Source of the DNA: a bacterium
Lineage (GTDB): Bacteria; Armatimonadota; UBA5829
Length of the DNA stretch: 49,662 bases
Direction: 5' to 3'
Assembly (NCBI GenBank): GCA_021373255.1
Contig: JAJFTD010000106.1
Location: forward strand, 1 to 49,662
A program made the translations under genes and the position numbers. Position 1 is the first letter of the stretch. Each line of letters starts with the position of its first letter. Positions 18,062 to 26,858 of this stretch are shown here, one piece after another. Below the pieces are notes generated by a model. It was not told the origin of the DNA. It did no database searches and worked only from the letters and a program-made list of their open reading frames with translations.

Positions 18062-19132
18062 CTAGAAGCCGGTGAAAAGCTCTACGAAGAACAAGTCGTC
18101 CTTGACCTTGCTTCCGTATTCCGTATTGTGCTCATAGTTAGTCTCAACCCAGATACCCTTGCTGATAGGCTGAACTATGCCTAGTGTTAGCTGCTGAGTA
18201 TCTCTGGAAAGGTCGTTGGTCGTAGGCACCGTTACGATCGAGCGATCGTTATTAAGGGTGGAATAGCGAGCGTAGAAGCGTGTCTTGTCCTTGGGCTGGT
18301 AGCCAGCGAGCACCTGCCAGCCGGTGATGCCAAGGAAGCTGAAGTTTCCGTGATACCACTCGCCCTGGAGCACGCATGGTCCGAAGCTGTAAGTAGCATC
18401 AGCACCGTACATGTTATGGTCGCGGTCCGTGTTAGCGCCCGCGGCCATGCCGTAGATGGCACCGATGAAGTTGGCGTCGATCTGCTCGAATTTGCCAACG
18501 GAACCACTCAGGTGGGCGCTGAAGCAGGGCTTGGTGATACCGAACCTGCCGCTTACCGCGAGGTGCTTGTTGATGCTGCCCGGCACGTCGCCGTTGACTA
18601 CGTGGCTGACGAATGAAGTAAACGTCTTGCCCGAGCTCTGGCCGATCTGTGCTGACGAAGCGCGATAATCGTTATACAGCGTGACGCCGTAATCGAACGC
18701 GCTCAGCTTATTGGTATACTGGGCACCAACGATCCTGGGCTGTGTAAATGTCTCAGCCACAATACCGTATTGGGTCGTTTTTCTGTTAGGATAGGATGGC
18801 GTCATGCCGAAGTTGAGCTGTCTGCCCTTACCCACTCTGACGCGGCCGTTACCTGCTTCGAGGTCAACATAGGCGCTCTCAAGATAGGTGCCGGAACCAG
18901 TCGCTGCAGGCATGAAGTAATACTCCACATATGCGTTGCCGACTTCGGCGATCTTGGCAAGTGCGCTGATTGATACGCGCTCTGACTGAATAGTAGCGGA
19001 GCTGGACTCCTGAAAATAGAGTCTGTTCTGCATATAACCGTGAACTTCAACGTTCTGGATTGCCTGAGCAAATACCGGGACGGCGACCATACAGATCATC
19101 ATCACCATAGCAAACGTTATATATCTCTTCAA
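18062..19132 (-). CDS. Outer-membrane beta-barrel (porin-like) protein
   Basis: This is a probable outer-membrane channel or structural barrel. From the TTG at 19132 it has 356 residues. A clear signal peptide ends VPVFAQ and is followed by mature sequence AIQNVEVHGYMQNRLYF, typical of porin first strands. Alternating polar/hydrophobic strands with Gly and aromatic residues continue to the end (ISALAKIAEVGNAYVEYYF, QGEWYHGNFSFLGITG), and the C-terminus DLFFVELFTGF ends in Phe as outer-membrane barrels do. The TTG has GGAGGAG close upstream; a start 12 codons earlier would spoil the signal peptide. Substrate is unknown. A diderm envelope follows from this gene. Confidence 0.8.
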   Translation of the reverse strand: MKRYITFAMVMMICMVAVPVFAQAIQNVEVHGYMQNRLYFQESSSATIQSERVSISALAKIAEVGNAYVEYYFMPAATGSGTYLESAYVDLEAGNGRVRVGKGRQLNFGMTPSYPNRKTTQYGIVAETFTQPRIVGAQYTNKLSAFDYGVTLYNDYRASSAQIGQSSGKTFTSFVSHVVNGDVPGSINKHLAVSGRFGITKPCFSAHLSGSVGKFEQIDANFIGAIYGMAAGANTDRDHNMYGADATYSFGPCVLQGEWYHGNFSFLGITGWQVLAGYQPKDKTRFYARYSTLNNDRSIVTVPTTNDLSRDTQQLTLGIVQPISKGIWVETNYEHNTEYGSKVKDDLFFVELFTGF

Positions 19133-19221
19133 CTGTGTCTCCTCCTCCACGATGGCGTCACCCGCCATCTCTTCTCAATTCACATAAATGGTAGATGCAC
19201 ATCTTGCCCTGGGGCCATAGT

Positions 19222-19379
19222 AGCGTTCACATTGTGGGTCCGGCGGTTTCGGGAAGAGGGCTTCCCGAAACAACATGAAAGGGGTTTGGTGTCAGGATGC
19301 GTGCGTCCGGCGGCTTCGGCTCTCGCAGTTCTTTCAGAACCGCTGTCGCCCAAGGGGCAGCTTCGCAGTCCGAAGCAAC
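19222..19379. repeat. Second copy of the composite hairpin repeat
   Basis: Part A (19222-19274) repeats the 5611-5660 hairpin with the same GTTTCGGGAAG/CTTCCCGAAAC stem. Part B (19301-19379) repeats 5720-5797, including CTGTCGCCCAAGGGGCAGCT and the block ending GTCCGAAGCAAC. It lies in the 390-bp gap between the barrel gene and the paaK gene. The rest of that gap (19380-19522) shows short AACCATCA-type repeats and nothing coding. Confidence 0.8.
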
Positions 19380-19522
19380 ACACATTAGCTATCAACTATT
19401 CCGTTCCAACCATCAAACCATCAGGCCATTCAACCATCAGACCCTACAGTAAACGATACTGGCTCATGCCGGGCTCATCCAAATATGCCGGCGTCAATCA
19501 CCTCCATGTGTCGGCGCAAAGA

Positions 19523-20824
19523 TTAAGCGCTCTCCCTGTTATCTACAACCCGGTCGGACGGCCCTACCCCGTGAAGAGTCTTTGGCTCAACTAGCCTCAC
19601 CCTCGGCGTAAGCCCGATGACTGCATGAACACGCTGCCTTATAGTCTCTTCCAAACCGACTAATCTCTGCATCTGGTCGCTTGCCATGAATCCTGACAGC
19701 TCAACATTGAGCGTGAGGTGGTCCAAGCCGTTTTCGCGATCCAGCACTATCTGGTATTTCGGTTCCACAAGCTCAATATCGTAGAGTAATCTCTCTATCT
19801 CTGAGGGATAAATATTTACGCCGCGCACGATAATCATATCGTCTGTGCGTTTTTGCACGGGTTCAATGCGGATAGTGGTGCGCCCGCACTTGCAGGGCTC
19901 GCTAATGATGCGGGTCACATCCCTGGTCCTATAGCGCAGCATTGGAAGCCCCTCTTTGGTGAGTGTGGTGATAACCAACTCGCCTTGCTCACCCTCCGGT
20001 AGGACTTGAAGAGTTTCGGGGTCGATGATCTCAACTAGGAAGTGGTCCTCGTTCACGTGAAGCCCTGATCTCAGCTCACACTCCCCCGCCACACCCGGGC
20101 CCATAACCGCGCTCGCGCCGTAGTTGTCCGTCGCAACGATACCTAGCTTGGATTCGATCTCCTTACGGGTCCGCTCGCTCATCGGCTCGCCACCGAACAG
20201 CCCCACCCTGAGGCACAACCGCTCGGGCGAGACACCCAAACGATCCATCACGGAGATCATATAAAGAGCGTAACTGGGGGTACTGATGAGGGCGGTGGTC
20301 TGGAAGTCTTCCATTATCTGGATCTGTCGTTCGGTGCTGCCGGATGACACAGGAATCACCGATGCGCCCAGCTTTTCCGCGCCATAATGCATGCCAAATC
20401 CACCCGTGAGCAGGCCATAATTGAACGCAATCTGCACCACATCGTCCTCGGTTACTCCGGCGGCGCTCAAAACTCGTGCGACCTGTTCGGTCCAATGCAT
20501 GATGTCGTTAGCCGTGTAGCCGACAACAATTGGGCGGGTAGTGACACCTGAAGACGAGTGGATGCGCACGATTTCACGCATCGGGACAGCGAACATGCCG
20601 TAGGGATAGCCGTCACGGATGTCTGCCTTAGTTGTGAGAGGTAGCCTGGACAGATCGCCAAGGTCTGTGATGTCACCAGGGGTTAGGCCCATCTGCTCAA
20701 ACTTCCGCCGGTAAAACGGAACGTTGCCGTAGACAAGCTCGACGGTATTACGCAGCCGCTCACACTGGAGCCGCCGCATCTCCGCCCTCTCCATCCTCTC
20801 AAATGTGCGGTTCCAGATCGGCAT
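19523..20824 (-). CDS. paaK: Phenylacetate-CoA ligase family protein (copy 1)
   Basis: This adenylate-forming enzyme would activate phenylacetate or a related aryl acid to its CoA thioester with ATP. The 433 residues show the PaaK N-terminus (WNRTFERMERAEMRRLQ), the nucleotide loop HSSSGVTTRPIVVGYT, which has V in place of the G found in copy 2, and FGGEPMSERTRKEIE. RYRTRDVTRI, CKCGRTTIRI and RTDDMIIVRGVNIYPSEIE mark the C-terminal lid. The ATG at 20824 has only a weak Shine-Dalgarno site. It lies 154 bp after an ACT gene that is coupled to a second paaK. Clusters like this often go with 2-oxoacid ferredoxin oxidoreductases, none of which is in the window. Confidence 0.92.
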   Translation of the reverse strand: MPIWNRTFERMERAEMRRLQCERLRNTVELVYGNVPFYRRKFEQMGLTPGDITDLGDLSRLPLTTKADIRDGYPYGMFAVPMREIVRIHSSSGVTTRPIVVGYTANDIMHWTEQVARVLSAAGVTEDDVVQIAFNYGLLTGGFGMHYGAEKLGASVIPVSSGSTERQIQIMEDFQTTALISTPSYALYMISVMDRLGVSPERLCLRVGLFGGEPMSERTRKEIESKLGIVATDNYGASAVMGPGVAGECELRSGLHVNEDHFLVEIIDPETLQVLPEGEQGELVITTLTKEGLPMLRYRTRDVTRIISEPCKCGRTTIRIEPVQKRTDDMIIVRGVNIYPSEIERLLYDIELVEPKYQIVLDRENGLDHLTLNVELSGFMASDQMQRLVGLEETIRQRVHAVIGLTPRVRLVEPKTLHGVGPSDRVVDNRESA

Positions 20825-20875
20825 TAACTATCTCAGCATTATGGTTGACAGTGAAGGTCGAAGAAACGACCAAGT

Positions 20876-20903
20876 ATGCTTCGGGACACCCGTCCCGAAG
20901 CAT
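20876..20903. terminator. Perfect 12-bp hairpin between ACT gene and paaK copy 1
   Basis: Arms ATGCTTCGGGAC (20876-20887) and GTCCCGAAGCAT (20892-20903) enclose a 4-base loop. No T-run follows on either side, so it may be a processing or attenuation stem, or another member of the dispersed hairpin family (compare 5632 and 19240), rather than a simple terminator. Confidence 0.4.
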
Positions 20904-20978
20904 TAAGTGTCACTTCGCAGCCGCACGCTTGACAGGCTCAGCATGCTCAGGCATGTTACACCAAAGAACAATGTTAAC

Positions 20979-21410
20979 CTACAGCGAGTGCAGTTCATCT
21001 CCGCTCAATATGTGGACACCCTTCTTCTGAAGAGCTGCGATGGCGTCATCCACTTTTTCGACACGGAACACGACGATGGCGTTCTTGCCCGTGGTACCAA
21101 CGAACGCGTACATATACTCGATGTTGATCCCAGACTCAGCAAAGATGTCGATCATTCCAGCCAACCCGCCAGGCACATCGGGAATCTCAATAGCCAGCAC
21201 TTCCGTCAGCGCCAGGGTAAACTCGGCATCGGAAAGAGCGGCTTTGGCCGCAGTCGGATCATCAACAATGAGCCTAAGAATGCCGTAGTCGATGGTATCG
21301 GCTATGGACAGTGCGCGAATGTTCACTTTCGCATCGGCCAGCGCACGAGTTACGTCGGCCAAACGGCCCGATTTGTTCTCTAGGAAAACTGATAATTGGC
21401 TGACTTTCAC
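20979..21410 (-). CDS. Two-ACT-domain regulatory protein
   Basis: This 143-residue protein has two tandem ACT domains. The first begins [32 protein letters not shown] (split by the DYG turn near 42). The second includes [30 protein letters not shown] from about residue 70. Such proteins sit beside paaK genes in many anaerobes and probably sense an aromatic or branched amino acid. The GTG start at 21410 overlaps the stop of paaK copy 2 by four bases (GTGA), showing translational coupling. It lacks a catalytic or DNA-binding domain, so it likely acts by protein contact. Confidence 0.88.
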   Translation of the reverse strand: MKVSQLSVFLENKSGRLADVTRALADAKVNIRALSIADTIDYGILRLIVDDPTAAKAALSDAEFTLALTEVLAIEIPDVPGGLAGMIDIFAESGINIEYMYAFVGTTGKNAIVVFRVEKVDDAIAALQKKGVHILSGDELHSL

Positions 21411-22714
21411 TGGTATAGATCCCTCCTGTCCACGATTCTCTTCGCCTTGCCTTCACTTCTAGCAATGGTCTTTGGCTCAACGAGCTTCACCTTGCAGTTT
21501 ATGCCGAGCACGGAGTGGAGTTCGGCTGATATCTTGCGTTCCAGACCCTCAAGCGCCCTGACTTCGTCCGAAACCATATTCGGCGAAACTTCAACCCACA
21601 CTTCCAGGCTGTCCATCGAACCCTCGCGGTCGACTACGATCATATAATGAGGTTCCGTACCTTCAGTCTCGATGAGCACGGTTTCGATCTGGGACGGGAA
21701 GACGTTCACGCCGCGGATAATCAGCATATCGTCCGTTCGGCCCATAATTCTGTGCATGCGCTTAAATGTTCTTCCGCATGCGCACGGGGTTTCGTCCATA
21801 TATGTGATGTCCCGTGTGCGATAGCGCATCAGCGGGAGGGCTTCTTTTGTGAGGCTTGTGAAGACCAGCTCGCCCTTTTCGCCGGGTGGAAGCACTTCAC
21901 CAGTTTCAGGATCAATGATCTCGGCGATGAATAAGTCTTCGTTTACGTGCAGGCCTTTCTTTTCGAGGCATTCATATGAAACTCCCGGCCCCATAATTTC
22001 GCTCAGGCCGTAGATATCCAGAGCATCGATGTTAAGTGAAGACTCGATCTCCCGCCGCATGCTCTCCGTCCAAGGCTCAGCGCCCAGGAATGCGGCACGG
22101 ATTGGAAGTTTGCTGGTATCAACGCCAAGCTCCCGTGCGGTCTCTCCAATAAACTGCGCGTAGCTGGGAGTGCAGCAGAGAACTGTGGAGCCGAAGTCCT
22201 GCATTATCTGAATCTGCCGCTTGGTGTTTCCGCCGGAGATCGGAACGACTGATGCGCCAATCCTCTCCGCGCCGTAGTGTGCGCCAAGCCCGCCGGTAAA
22301 CAGCCCATAGCCGTAAGCGTTTTGCACGACATCGCCCTTGGTGGTGCCGCCCGCTCCCAGGGTTCTGGCCATCATCTCAGCCCAGGTGGAGATATCGTTG
22401 CGGGTATAACCCACAACAGTCGACTTACCAGTGGTCCCCGAGCTTGCGTGGACCCTTACTACTTGATCCATAGGACAAGCAAACATACCAAAGGGGTAAT
22501 TGTCGCGGAAGTCTGTCTTGTTGGTAAACGGGATTTTGTGAAGATCCTCGATTCCCTTGATATGGTCGGGACGCAGCCCAATCTCATCGAATTTCTTCTT
22601 ATAGGCGGGCACGTTCTCGTAGACATGATGCACCGACTTCACCAGCCGGTAGCTCTGCAGCGCGCGGAGTTCACCTCTGTCTACACACTCAGCCTCTCTA
22701 TTCCAATAATGCAT
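21407..22714 (-). CDS. paaK: Phenylacetate-CoA ligase family protein (copy 2)
   Basis: The 435-residue paralogue of the 19523-20824 protein keeps the canonical loop [68 protein letters not shown] and [19 protein letters not shown]. The loop here is the standard form, unlike copy 1, so the two may prefer different acids. The ATG at 22714 has AGGAG nine bases upstream. It is the first gene of the paaK-ACT-paaK operon. Acid substrate is not determinable by eye; indoleacetate and phenylacetate derived from amino acids are the usual candidates. Confidence 0.94.
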   Translation of the reverse strand: MHYWNREAECVDRGELRALQSYRLVKSVHHVYENVPAYKKKFDEIGLRPDHIKGIEDLHKIPFTNKTDFRDNYPFGMFACPMDQVVRVHASSGTTGKSTVVGYTRNDISTWAEMMARTLGAGGTTKGDVVQNAYGYGLFTGGLGAHYGAERIGASVVPISGGNTKRQIQIMQDFGSTVLCCTPSYAQFIGETARELGVDTSKLPIRAAFLGAEPWTESMRREIESSLNIDALDIYGLSEIMGPGVSYECLEKKGLHVNEDLFIAEIIDPETGEVLPPGEKGELVFTSLTKEALPLMRYRTRDITYMDETPCACGRTFKRMHRIMGRTDDMLIIRGVNVFPSQIETVLIETEGTEPHYMIVVDREGSMDSLEVWVEVSPNMVSDEVRALEGLERKISAELHSVLGINCKVKLVEPKTIARSEGKAKRIVDRRDLYQ

Positions 22715-22783
22715 TGCCCGAGACTCCTGATCAGTAGATTATCAAGACGTGTGAAAGTTGTTACGTTTTCTTAAGCTCTGCCT

Positions 22784-22812
22784 ATTATGACACATTATGC
22801 CAAGCTCTGCAA
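22784..22812 (-). promoter_or_regulatory. Candidate promoter of the paaK-ACT-paaK operon
   Basis: TTGCAG (22807-22812) is followed after 17 bases by CATAAT (22784-22789) on the minus strand. The -35 is weak. A second CATAAT lies nearby at 22794-22799. The leader would be about 65 nt. Confidence 0.35.
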
Positions 22813-22837
22813 GCGCAAAACTTAACGTGATGGGAAG

Positions 22838-23072
22838 GGATTTAATCGCGACAGCGCGAAGGGGCGAAAGCGCGAAATTAGAATAAGAAATCTGGACTAC
22901 CTATATCAAGTCACGTCGTGTGTTCGGCGGCTTCGGCATCAGGATACCGAAGCAACCAAGGGATTTAATCGCGACAGCGCGAGAATCAGTTGAGAGCAGA
23001 GAGTCCGAATGCCTACGTCAGGTCACGCAGTGCGCTCGGCGGTTTCGGGAAGAGGGCTTCCCGAAACAACCT
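22838..23072. repeat. Dispersed repeats upstream of the dinB operon
   Basis: GGGATTTAATCGCGACAGCG occurs twice as a direct repeat (from about 22838 and 22962) and in inverted orientation at 5838-5856. At 22912-22955 lies a variant hairpin unit (GGCTTCGG...CCGAAGCAACC). At 23031-23070 lies a third copy of the GTTTCGGGAAG/CTTCCCGAAAC hairpin unit. No gene is supported between 22715 and 23263. Confidence 0.75.
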
Positions 23073-23184
23073 GCCTTGTCTCCTCGACTGATGACCGACG
23101 ACCGTCGATCTATAACCGGCACCTGGTACCCGAAACCTTTCTCACATGAATGCTTACATCCATACAAACAAGGGAATAAAAGCC

Positions 23185-23214
23185 TTGACAATCGAACAGA
23201 TGTTCGGGCATAAT
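23185..23214 (+). promoter_or_regulatory. dinB operon promoter
   Basis: A perfect TTGACA (23185-23190), an 18-base spacer and CATAAT (23209-23214) lie about 50 bases before the first gene of the operon. The spacer holds the LexA box listed separately. Confidence 0.7.
23193..23206 (+). promoter_or_regulatory. LexA / SOS box of the Gram-positive type
   Basis: CGAACAGATGTTCG is a perfect 14-bp palindrome matching CGAAC-N4-GTTCG, the LexA site of Bacillus and related groups. It lies between the -35 and -10 of the dinB operon, where bound LexA would block RNA polymerase. LexA itself is not in the window. Confidence 0.72.
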
Positions 23215-23263
23215 ACAAACATAGCAATTAAGCGTAGAGTCGAAGCAATTAGGGTGCGGCACA

Positions 23264-23512
23264 GTGGAGACAGTTTCGGTAGATGAAAGCATTCGTGTGG
23301 GGGTAGCATTCGACAGCGGCAAGGTCATGCCGATGTGGTTTCTTTGGCGGGACAGGTATTACAGGATCAAAACGGTTACTTATACGTGGTGCACAGATCA
23401 GGGTGCCTCCAGGCTCCACCATTACTCCGTTACGGACGGGGCGAACATGTATGAGCTGCAGTTTAATACGAACACGCTTGAATGGGTGCTGGGTAAGGTG
23501 TGCGCGGGGTAG
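23264..23512 (+). CDS. Small DUF6504-like protein upstream of dinB
   Basis: This 82-residue protein keeps the pattern of small DUF6504-type proteins found next to DNA polymerase IV or ImuB genes. It has a central FLWRDRYYRIKTVTYTW strand pair, then HHYSVTDGANMYELQFNTNTLEWVLGKV. Function is unknown; a role alongside translesion synthesis is inferred from position. The GTG start at 23264 has AGGG nine bases upstream. It ends five bases before the dinB ATG, and both sit behind the SOS-type promoter. There is no signal peptide. The family match is from pattern memory and could be off. Confidence 0.65.
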   Translation: METVSVDESIRVGVAFDSGKVMPMWFLWRDRYYRIKTVTYTWCTDQGASRLHHYSVTDGANMYELQFNTNTLEWVLGKVCAG

Positions 23513-23517
23513 GAGTT

Positions 23518-24747
23518 ATGAAAAAGGACCGTACCATTCTTCTTGTTGATATGAACTCGTTTTTTGCCAGTATCGAGCAGCAGTGCGATCCGCGCCTGAA
23601 GGGCAAGCCTGTAGCTGTCGGAGGGCCTGCCGGTTCGCGCGCTGTCGTGTCGACGGCAAGTTACGAAGCACGGCAGTTTGGTGTTCACTCCGCAATGCCT
23701 GTAATGGAAGCACTAACGCGCTGCCCGGAGTTGGTGCTGGTCCATGGAGATTTGAGAAAGTATGTGGATATATCCCGCCGGGTATTTCGGATCTGTGGCG
23801 ACTACACGGACCTGCTCGAGATTTACTCCGTGGACGAATGCTTTATGGATGTCACCCATACACAAACCCTATTCGGAGGCTCGTGGAACATTGCGCTCGA
23901 TATCAAGCGCCGCATCTTCTCCGAATTGGGGCTGACTTGCTCGATTGGGATTGGCCCGAATAAGGTGCTTGCGAAACTGGCGGCCGGGATGCGCAAGCCG
24001 GATGGGCTGGTCGAGATTCGCCCGGAAGAAGTCCGGGATTTGCTTGAGAATCTTCCGGTCGAGAAGCTGCATGGCATCGGTGATAAGGTCGCGGCGCGGT
24101 TAAGAAACATGGGGATTTCTACGGCGGGAGCTCTGGGACGCACGCCCAGAGATCGGCTTAAACGGCACTTCGGGGTCTATGGCGAAGTGCTGCATGCGAT
24201 GGGAAACGGCGATTGCGACACCCCCGTGGTCCCGTATTACGATCAGCAGGATATCAAGTCGGTAGGCCATTCTCATACACTTGCGCAAAACACGCGAGAC
24301 TGGGGAATGTTAAGTCATCATCTGCTGAGGCTTTCGGAGATGGTCGGCCGGCGTTTGCGCGAGCAGGGGTTCGCGGGGAGGACGGTTAGTCTCACTGTTC
24401 GTTATGCGGACATGCACACGTTTAGCCGACGGCAAAGCCTCAACGAGCATATCGACGATGGCTACGCTATCTACCAGGTGGCTCTCTCAATCCTGCGCGA
24501 ACAGGTCGGCAACAAGCACGCCATTCGGTTGGTGGGGGTATGCGTGTCCAACCTGGCGAAGGGATTTCGCCAACTGGGCCTGTTTTCGGATGTGAAAGAT
24601 AGGACACTTCTCAACACGCTGGATGCCATCAATAATAGATACGGTGAGTTCACGATCCGGCGAGCGAGCTTGCTGGAAACAAAACCCCGCGGCAAGGCTC
24701 CGAGTTGTTTCGCCGGCGCGCGAACTCAGCAGGCTTCGCTGGATTGA
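23518..24747 (+). CDS. dinB: DNA polymerase IV (Y-family, translesion)
   Basis: This low-fidelity polymerase bypasses damaged template bases. From the ATG at 23518 it has 409 residues. The palm begins ILLVDMNSFFASIEQQ with the first catalytic Asp, and the thumb/finger region has SYEARQFGVHSAMP. The second catalytic pair is YSVDECFMD (Asp-Glu). A helix-hairpin-helix follows (LHGIGDKVAARLRNMGI), and the little-finger domain covers about 240-350. A C-terminal beta-clamp motif is plausible in FRQLGLF (also the common QLxLF pattern). AGGAG overlaps the region just before the ATG. SOS control follows from the LexA box at 23193. Confidence 0.96.
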   Translation: MKKDRTILLVDMNSFFASIEQQCDPRLKGKPVAVGGPAGSRAVVSTASYEARQFGVHSAMPVMEALTRCPELVLVHGDLRKYVDISRRVFRICGDYTDLLEIYSVDECFMDVTHTQTLFGGSWNIALDIKRRIFSELGLTCSIGIGPNKVLAKLAAGMRKPDGLVEIRPEEVRDLLENLPVEKLHGIGDKVAARLRNMGISTAGALGRTPRDRLKRHFGVYGEVLHAMGNGDCDTPVVPYYDQQDIKSVGHSHTLAQNTRDWGMLSHHLLRLSEMVGRRLREQGFAGRTVSLTVRYADMHTFSRRQSLNEHIDDGYAIYQVALSILREQVGNKHAIRLVGVCVSNLAKGFRQLGLFSDVKDRTLLNTLDAINNRYGEFTIRRASLLETKPRGKAPSCFAGARTQQASLD

Positions 24748-24755
24748 GTTCACAA

Positions 24756-25580
24756 ATGGGAGAGATTCGTCTTGGAACCAGCGGTTACAGCTTTGGTAAT
24801 TGGAAGGGCATTGTATACCCGGGAAACATCAAGGATTCCGAAATGCTTTCCTACTATATAAGCCACTACCGCCTGAACTCGGTGGAGATAAACTATACCT
24901 ACTATAGGATGCCCTCCACGAAAGTCTTCGACTCATACGCGCGGAAGTCGCCAAATAACTTCATTTTCACGGTAAAGCTGTTCACCGGCATTACCCACAA
25001 CCCCTGGATTGGCGGTTCGCCGGTTACAGTCAATAGGAAACTATGTTCTCAATTCCTTGCGGGGATTCGTCCGCTTACGGAATCCGGCAAGCTGGGCTGC
25101 CTGCTGGCGCAATTCCCGCCACACATGCGGTGCGGCAGACAGGCGTGGGACTATTTGCTCTCACTTCATGAAGCATTTAACGGATACCCGCTGGTGTATG
25201 AGTTTCGGAATAAGACGTGGGTCTCTGAACACACAATTGCGGCTCTAAAACAGGCGGGGATTGGTTATTGTGCTGTAGATGAGCCACCGGTTGGCCCTTT
25301 GATGCCGCTGGTCCCGGCTGTAACGTCCGATATAGCGTATTTACGCCTGCACGGACGTAACAAGCAGTGGTTCCGGGACGCATCGGTCCGCTACGACTAC
25401 CTCTACAGTGAGAATGAGCTAAAGGCCCTGCTGCCGGTCGTTAACTCGATGGCAGCCAGGAGCAGCACGGTATATATCCAGTTCAACAATTGCCACGCGG
25501 GCTCAGCCCTGCGCAACGTTAAAATGATGCAATATCTCCTCGGGATCGACATGCCGCCTATTCAAGGGGTGTTGTTCTGA
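24756..25580 (+). CDS. DUF72 (YecE-like) protein
   Basis: This TIM-barrel-like protein of the DUF72 family is of unknown function. Landmarks are RLGTSGYSFGNWKGIVYP at the start, LNSVEINYTYYRMPS, FTVKLFTGITH, LLAQFPPHMRC, YEFRNKTWV, AYLRLHGRNKQWF and the C-terminal YIQFNNCHAGSALRNV, where many relatives read FNNT. The usual length is 230-290; this one has 274 from the ATG at 24756. A TTG at 24744 overlapping the dinB stop is also possible. Position directly after dinB suggests SOS co-expression, a link not established for the family. Confidence 0.88.
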   Translation: MGEIRLGTSGYSFGNWKGIVYPGNIKDSEMLSYYISHYRLNSVEINYTYYRMPSTKVFDSYARKSPNNFIFTVKLFTGITHNPWIGGSPVTVNRKLCSQFLAGIRPLTESGKLGCLLAQFPPHMRCGRQAWDYLLSLHEAFNGYPLVYEFRNKTWVSEHTIAALKQAGIGYCAVDEPPVGPLMPLVPAVTSDIAYLRLHGRNKQWFRDASVRYDYLYSENELKALLPVVNSMAARSSTVYIQFNNCHAGSALRNVKMMQYLLGIDMPPIQGVLF

Positions 25581-25698
25581 CGGACCGCCTGCTACAATAT
25601 GGGTGTCGGATGACAGATTATCGCTTCGCCTATCGACAAATGACCATCACCTGGCACCCGACACCCGAGACCTTACACTTAAGCAATCAAGGAGTTAG

Positions 25699-26613
25699 AT
25701 GTTGATGGAGAGCAAAGCGCCATACGTTGCCGGTGCGGGAGTGTGCTGCGTTGATTATATCGTTGTGGCACCCCAGATCAAATGGGGTGACTCTATACAC
25801 ATGACCGATTACCTGGTGCAGGGCGGCGGGTTGACGGGCACCGCTATGGTAGCCTGCGCGAGACTTGGGGCGAAGTGCGACATGCTGACTATGCTCGGTG
25901 ACGACCAGGCGGGTGATCAGATAGCGAATGAACTGGAGGGCGAGGGCGTAGCTCTGGACCATGTGGTCCGCACGCCGGGCGGCATGAGCCCGTTCAGCTT
26001 CGTCCACGTCGACCAGAACACGGGTGAACGCACCATCTTCCACCACCCCGCCACTGGTCTGCATTTAGACCCGGACCTGCCTATTTTAGAAAACGCAGTA
26101 CAGTGGGATGCTCTCCTTGTGGATGCTTATTATCTTGATCTCGCAATGATGGCATCAAAAGCCGCCAATGAACGTGGAGTGCCGGTGGTTGCAGATATAA
26201 TTCCCAATGAGCGTAACGCGGCTTTGCTCCGGCAAGTAGATGTGCTTATCGCCCCGAGACACTATGCGCGAAAGATAGGCTGCGGGGACAACCTCGATGC
26301 CGCACTCGATGCTATCCACGATCTTGGGCCGACCACTGCAGTGATTACCCTCGGCAGTGACGGCTGGGTATACTCTGATCCAAGTGGACGGGGCAGCGGT
26401 AATGCGTTCAAAGTCGATGTAGTGGACACCACCGGAGCCGGCGATACATTCCACGGAGCATTTGCTTATGGGCTCGCCAGCAAGTGGGACACCAGGCGAT
26501 GCGCCGAGTTCGCGTCCGCGGTTGCCGCCATCAAGTGCACCAAGCGCGGCGGGAGAACAGGAATTCCATCGCTCAAACAAGTTGAAGAGTTTGTAACCGC
26601 ATACCAGAGCTGA
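25699..26613 (+). CDS. PfkB-family carbohydrate kinase
   Basis: This ribokinase-like sugar kinase phosphorylates a sugar or nucleoside with ATP. The 304 residues show the N-terminal GGGLTGTAMVACARLGAKCDML substrate region, the GERTIFHHPAT segment, VITLGSDGWVYS and the C-terminal signature DTTGAGDTFHGAF with its catalytic Asp and anion hole. The ATG at 25699 has AAGGAG four bases upstream; an ATG two codons later has better spacing. The upstream 118-bp gap carries one copy of the GGCACCCGACACCC repeat at 25652. The substrate cannot be named. Confidence 0.9.
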   Translation: MLMESKAPYVAGAGVCCVDYIVVAPQIKWGDSIHMTDYLVQGGGLTGTAMVACARLGAKCDMLTMLGDDQAGDQIANELEGEGVALDHVVRTPGGMSPFSFVHVDQNTGERTIFHHPATGLHLDPDLPILENAVQWDALLVDAYYLDLAMMASKAANERGVPVVADIIPNERNAALLRQVDVLIAPRHYARKIGCGDNLDAALDAIHDLGPTTAVITLGSDGWVYSDPSGRGSGNAFKVDVVDTTGAGDTFHGAFAYGLASKWDTRRCAEFASAVAAIKCTKRGGRTGIPSLKQVEEFVTAYQS

Positions 26614-26858
26614 TTTTCTCTTACTATCATTACATCAACCAGTTCCCGCACACTCATCGCTAGATTGTTAACGATGCGTCAGCATTCGTGACAACAGCGA
26701 CAGCGCTTAACATTCTCACTAATCGTCTGTTTCCCTTGCGTACATATATGGGTATCTCAGAGGCGGATACTCGTGTATCTGTGACAATTCCGGCAAAGCT
26801 CGGCACACATCGGCTACATGTAGCGGTACCGGGCAAACCTTTGGGAGGGGGTGTCTTC
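26614..26858. other. Leader region before the KGG gene, nothing recognised
   Basis: An open frame runs upstream from the KGG gene to about 26688, but its sequence does not look like the family and the strong GGAGG site lies just before 26859. No promoter of good quality was found. I see no other feature. Confidence 0.4.

Noticed and set aside
26688-26858. Longer start for the KGG gene
   Set aside because: The added residues do not match the family and the good ribosome site lies just before 26859.
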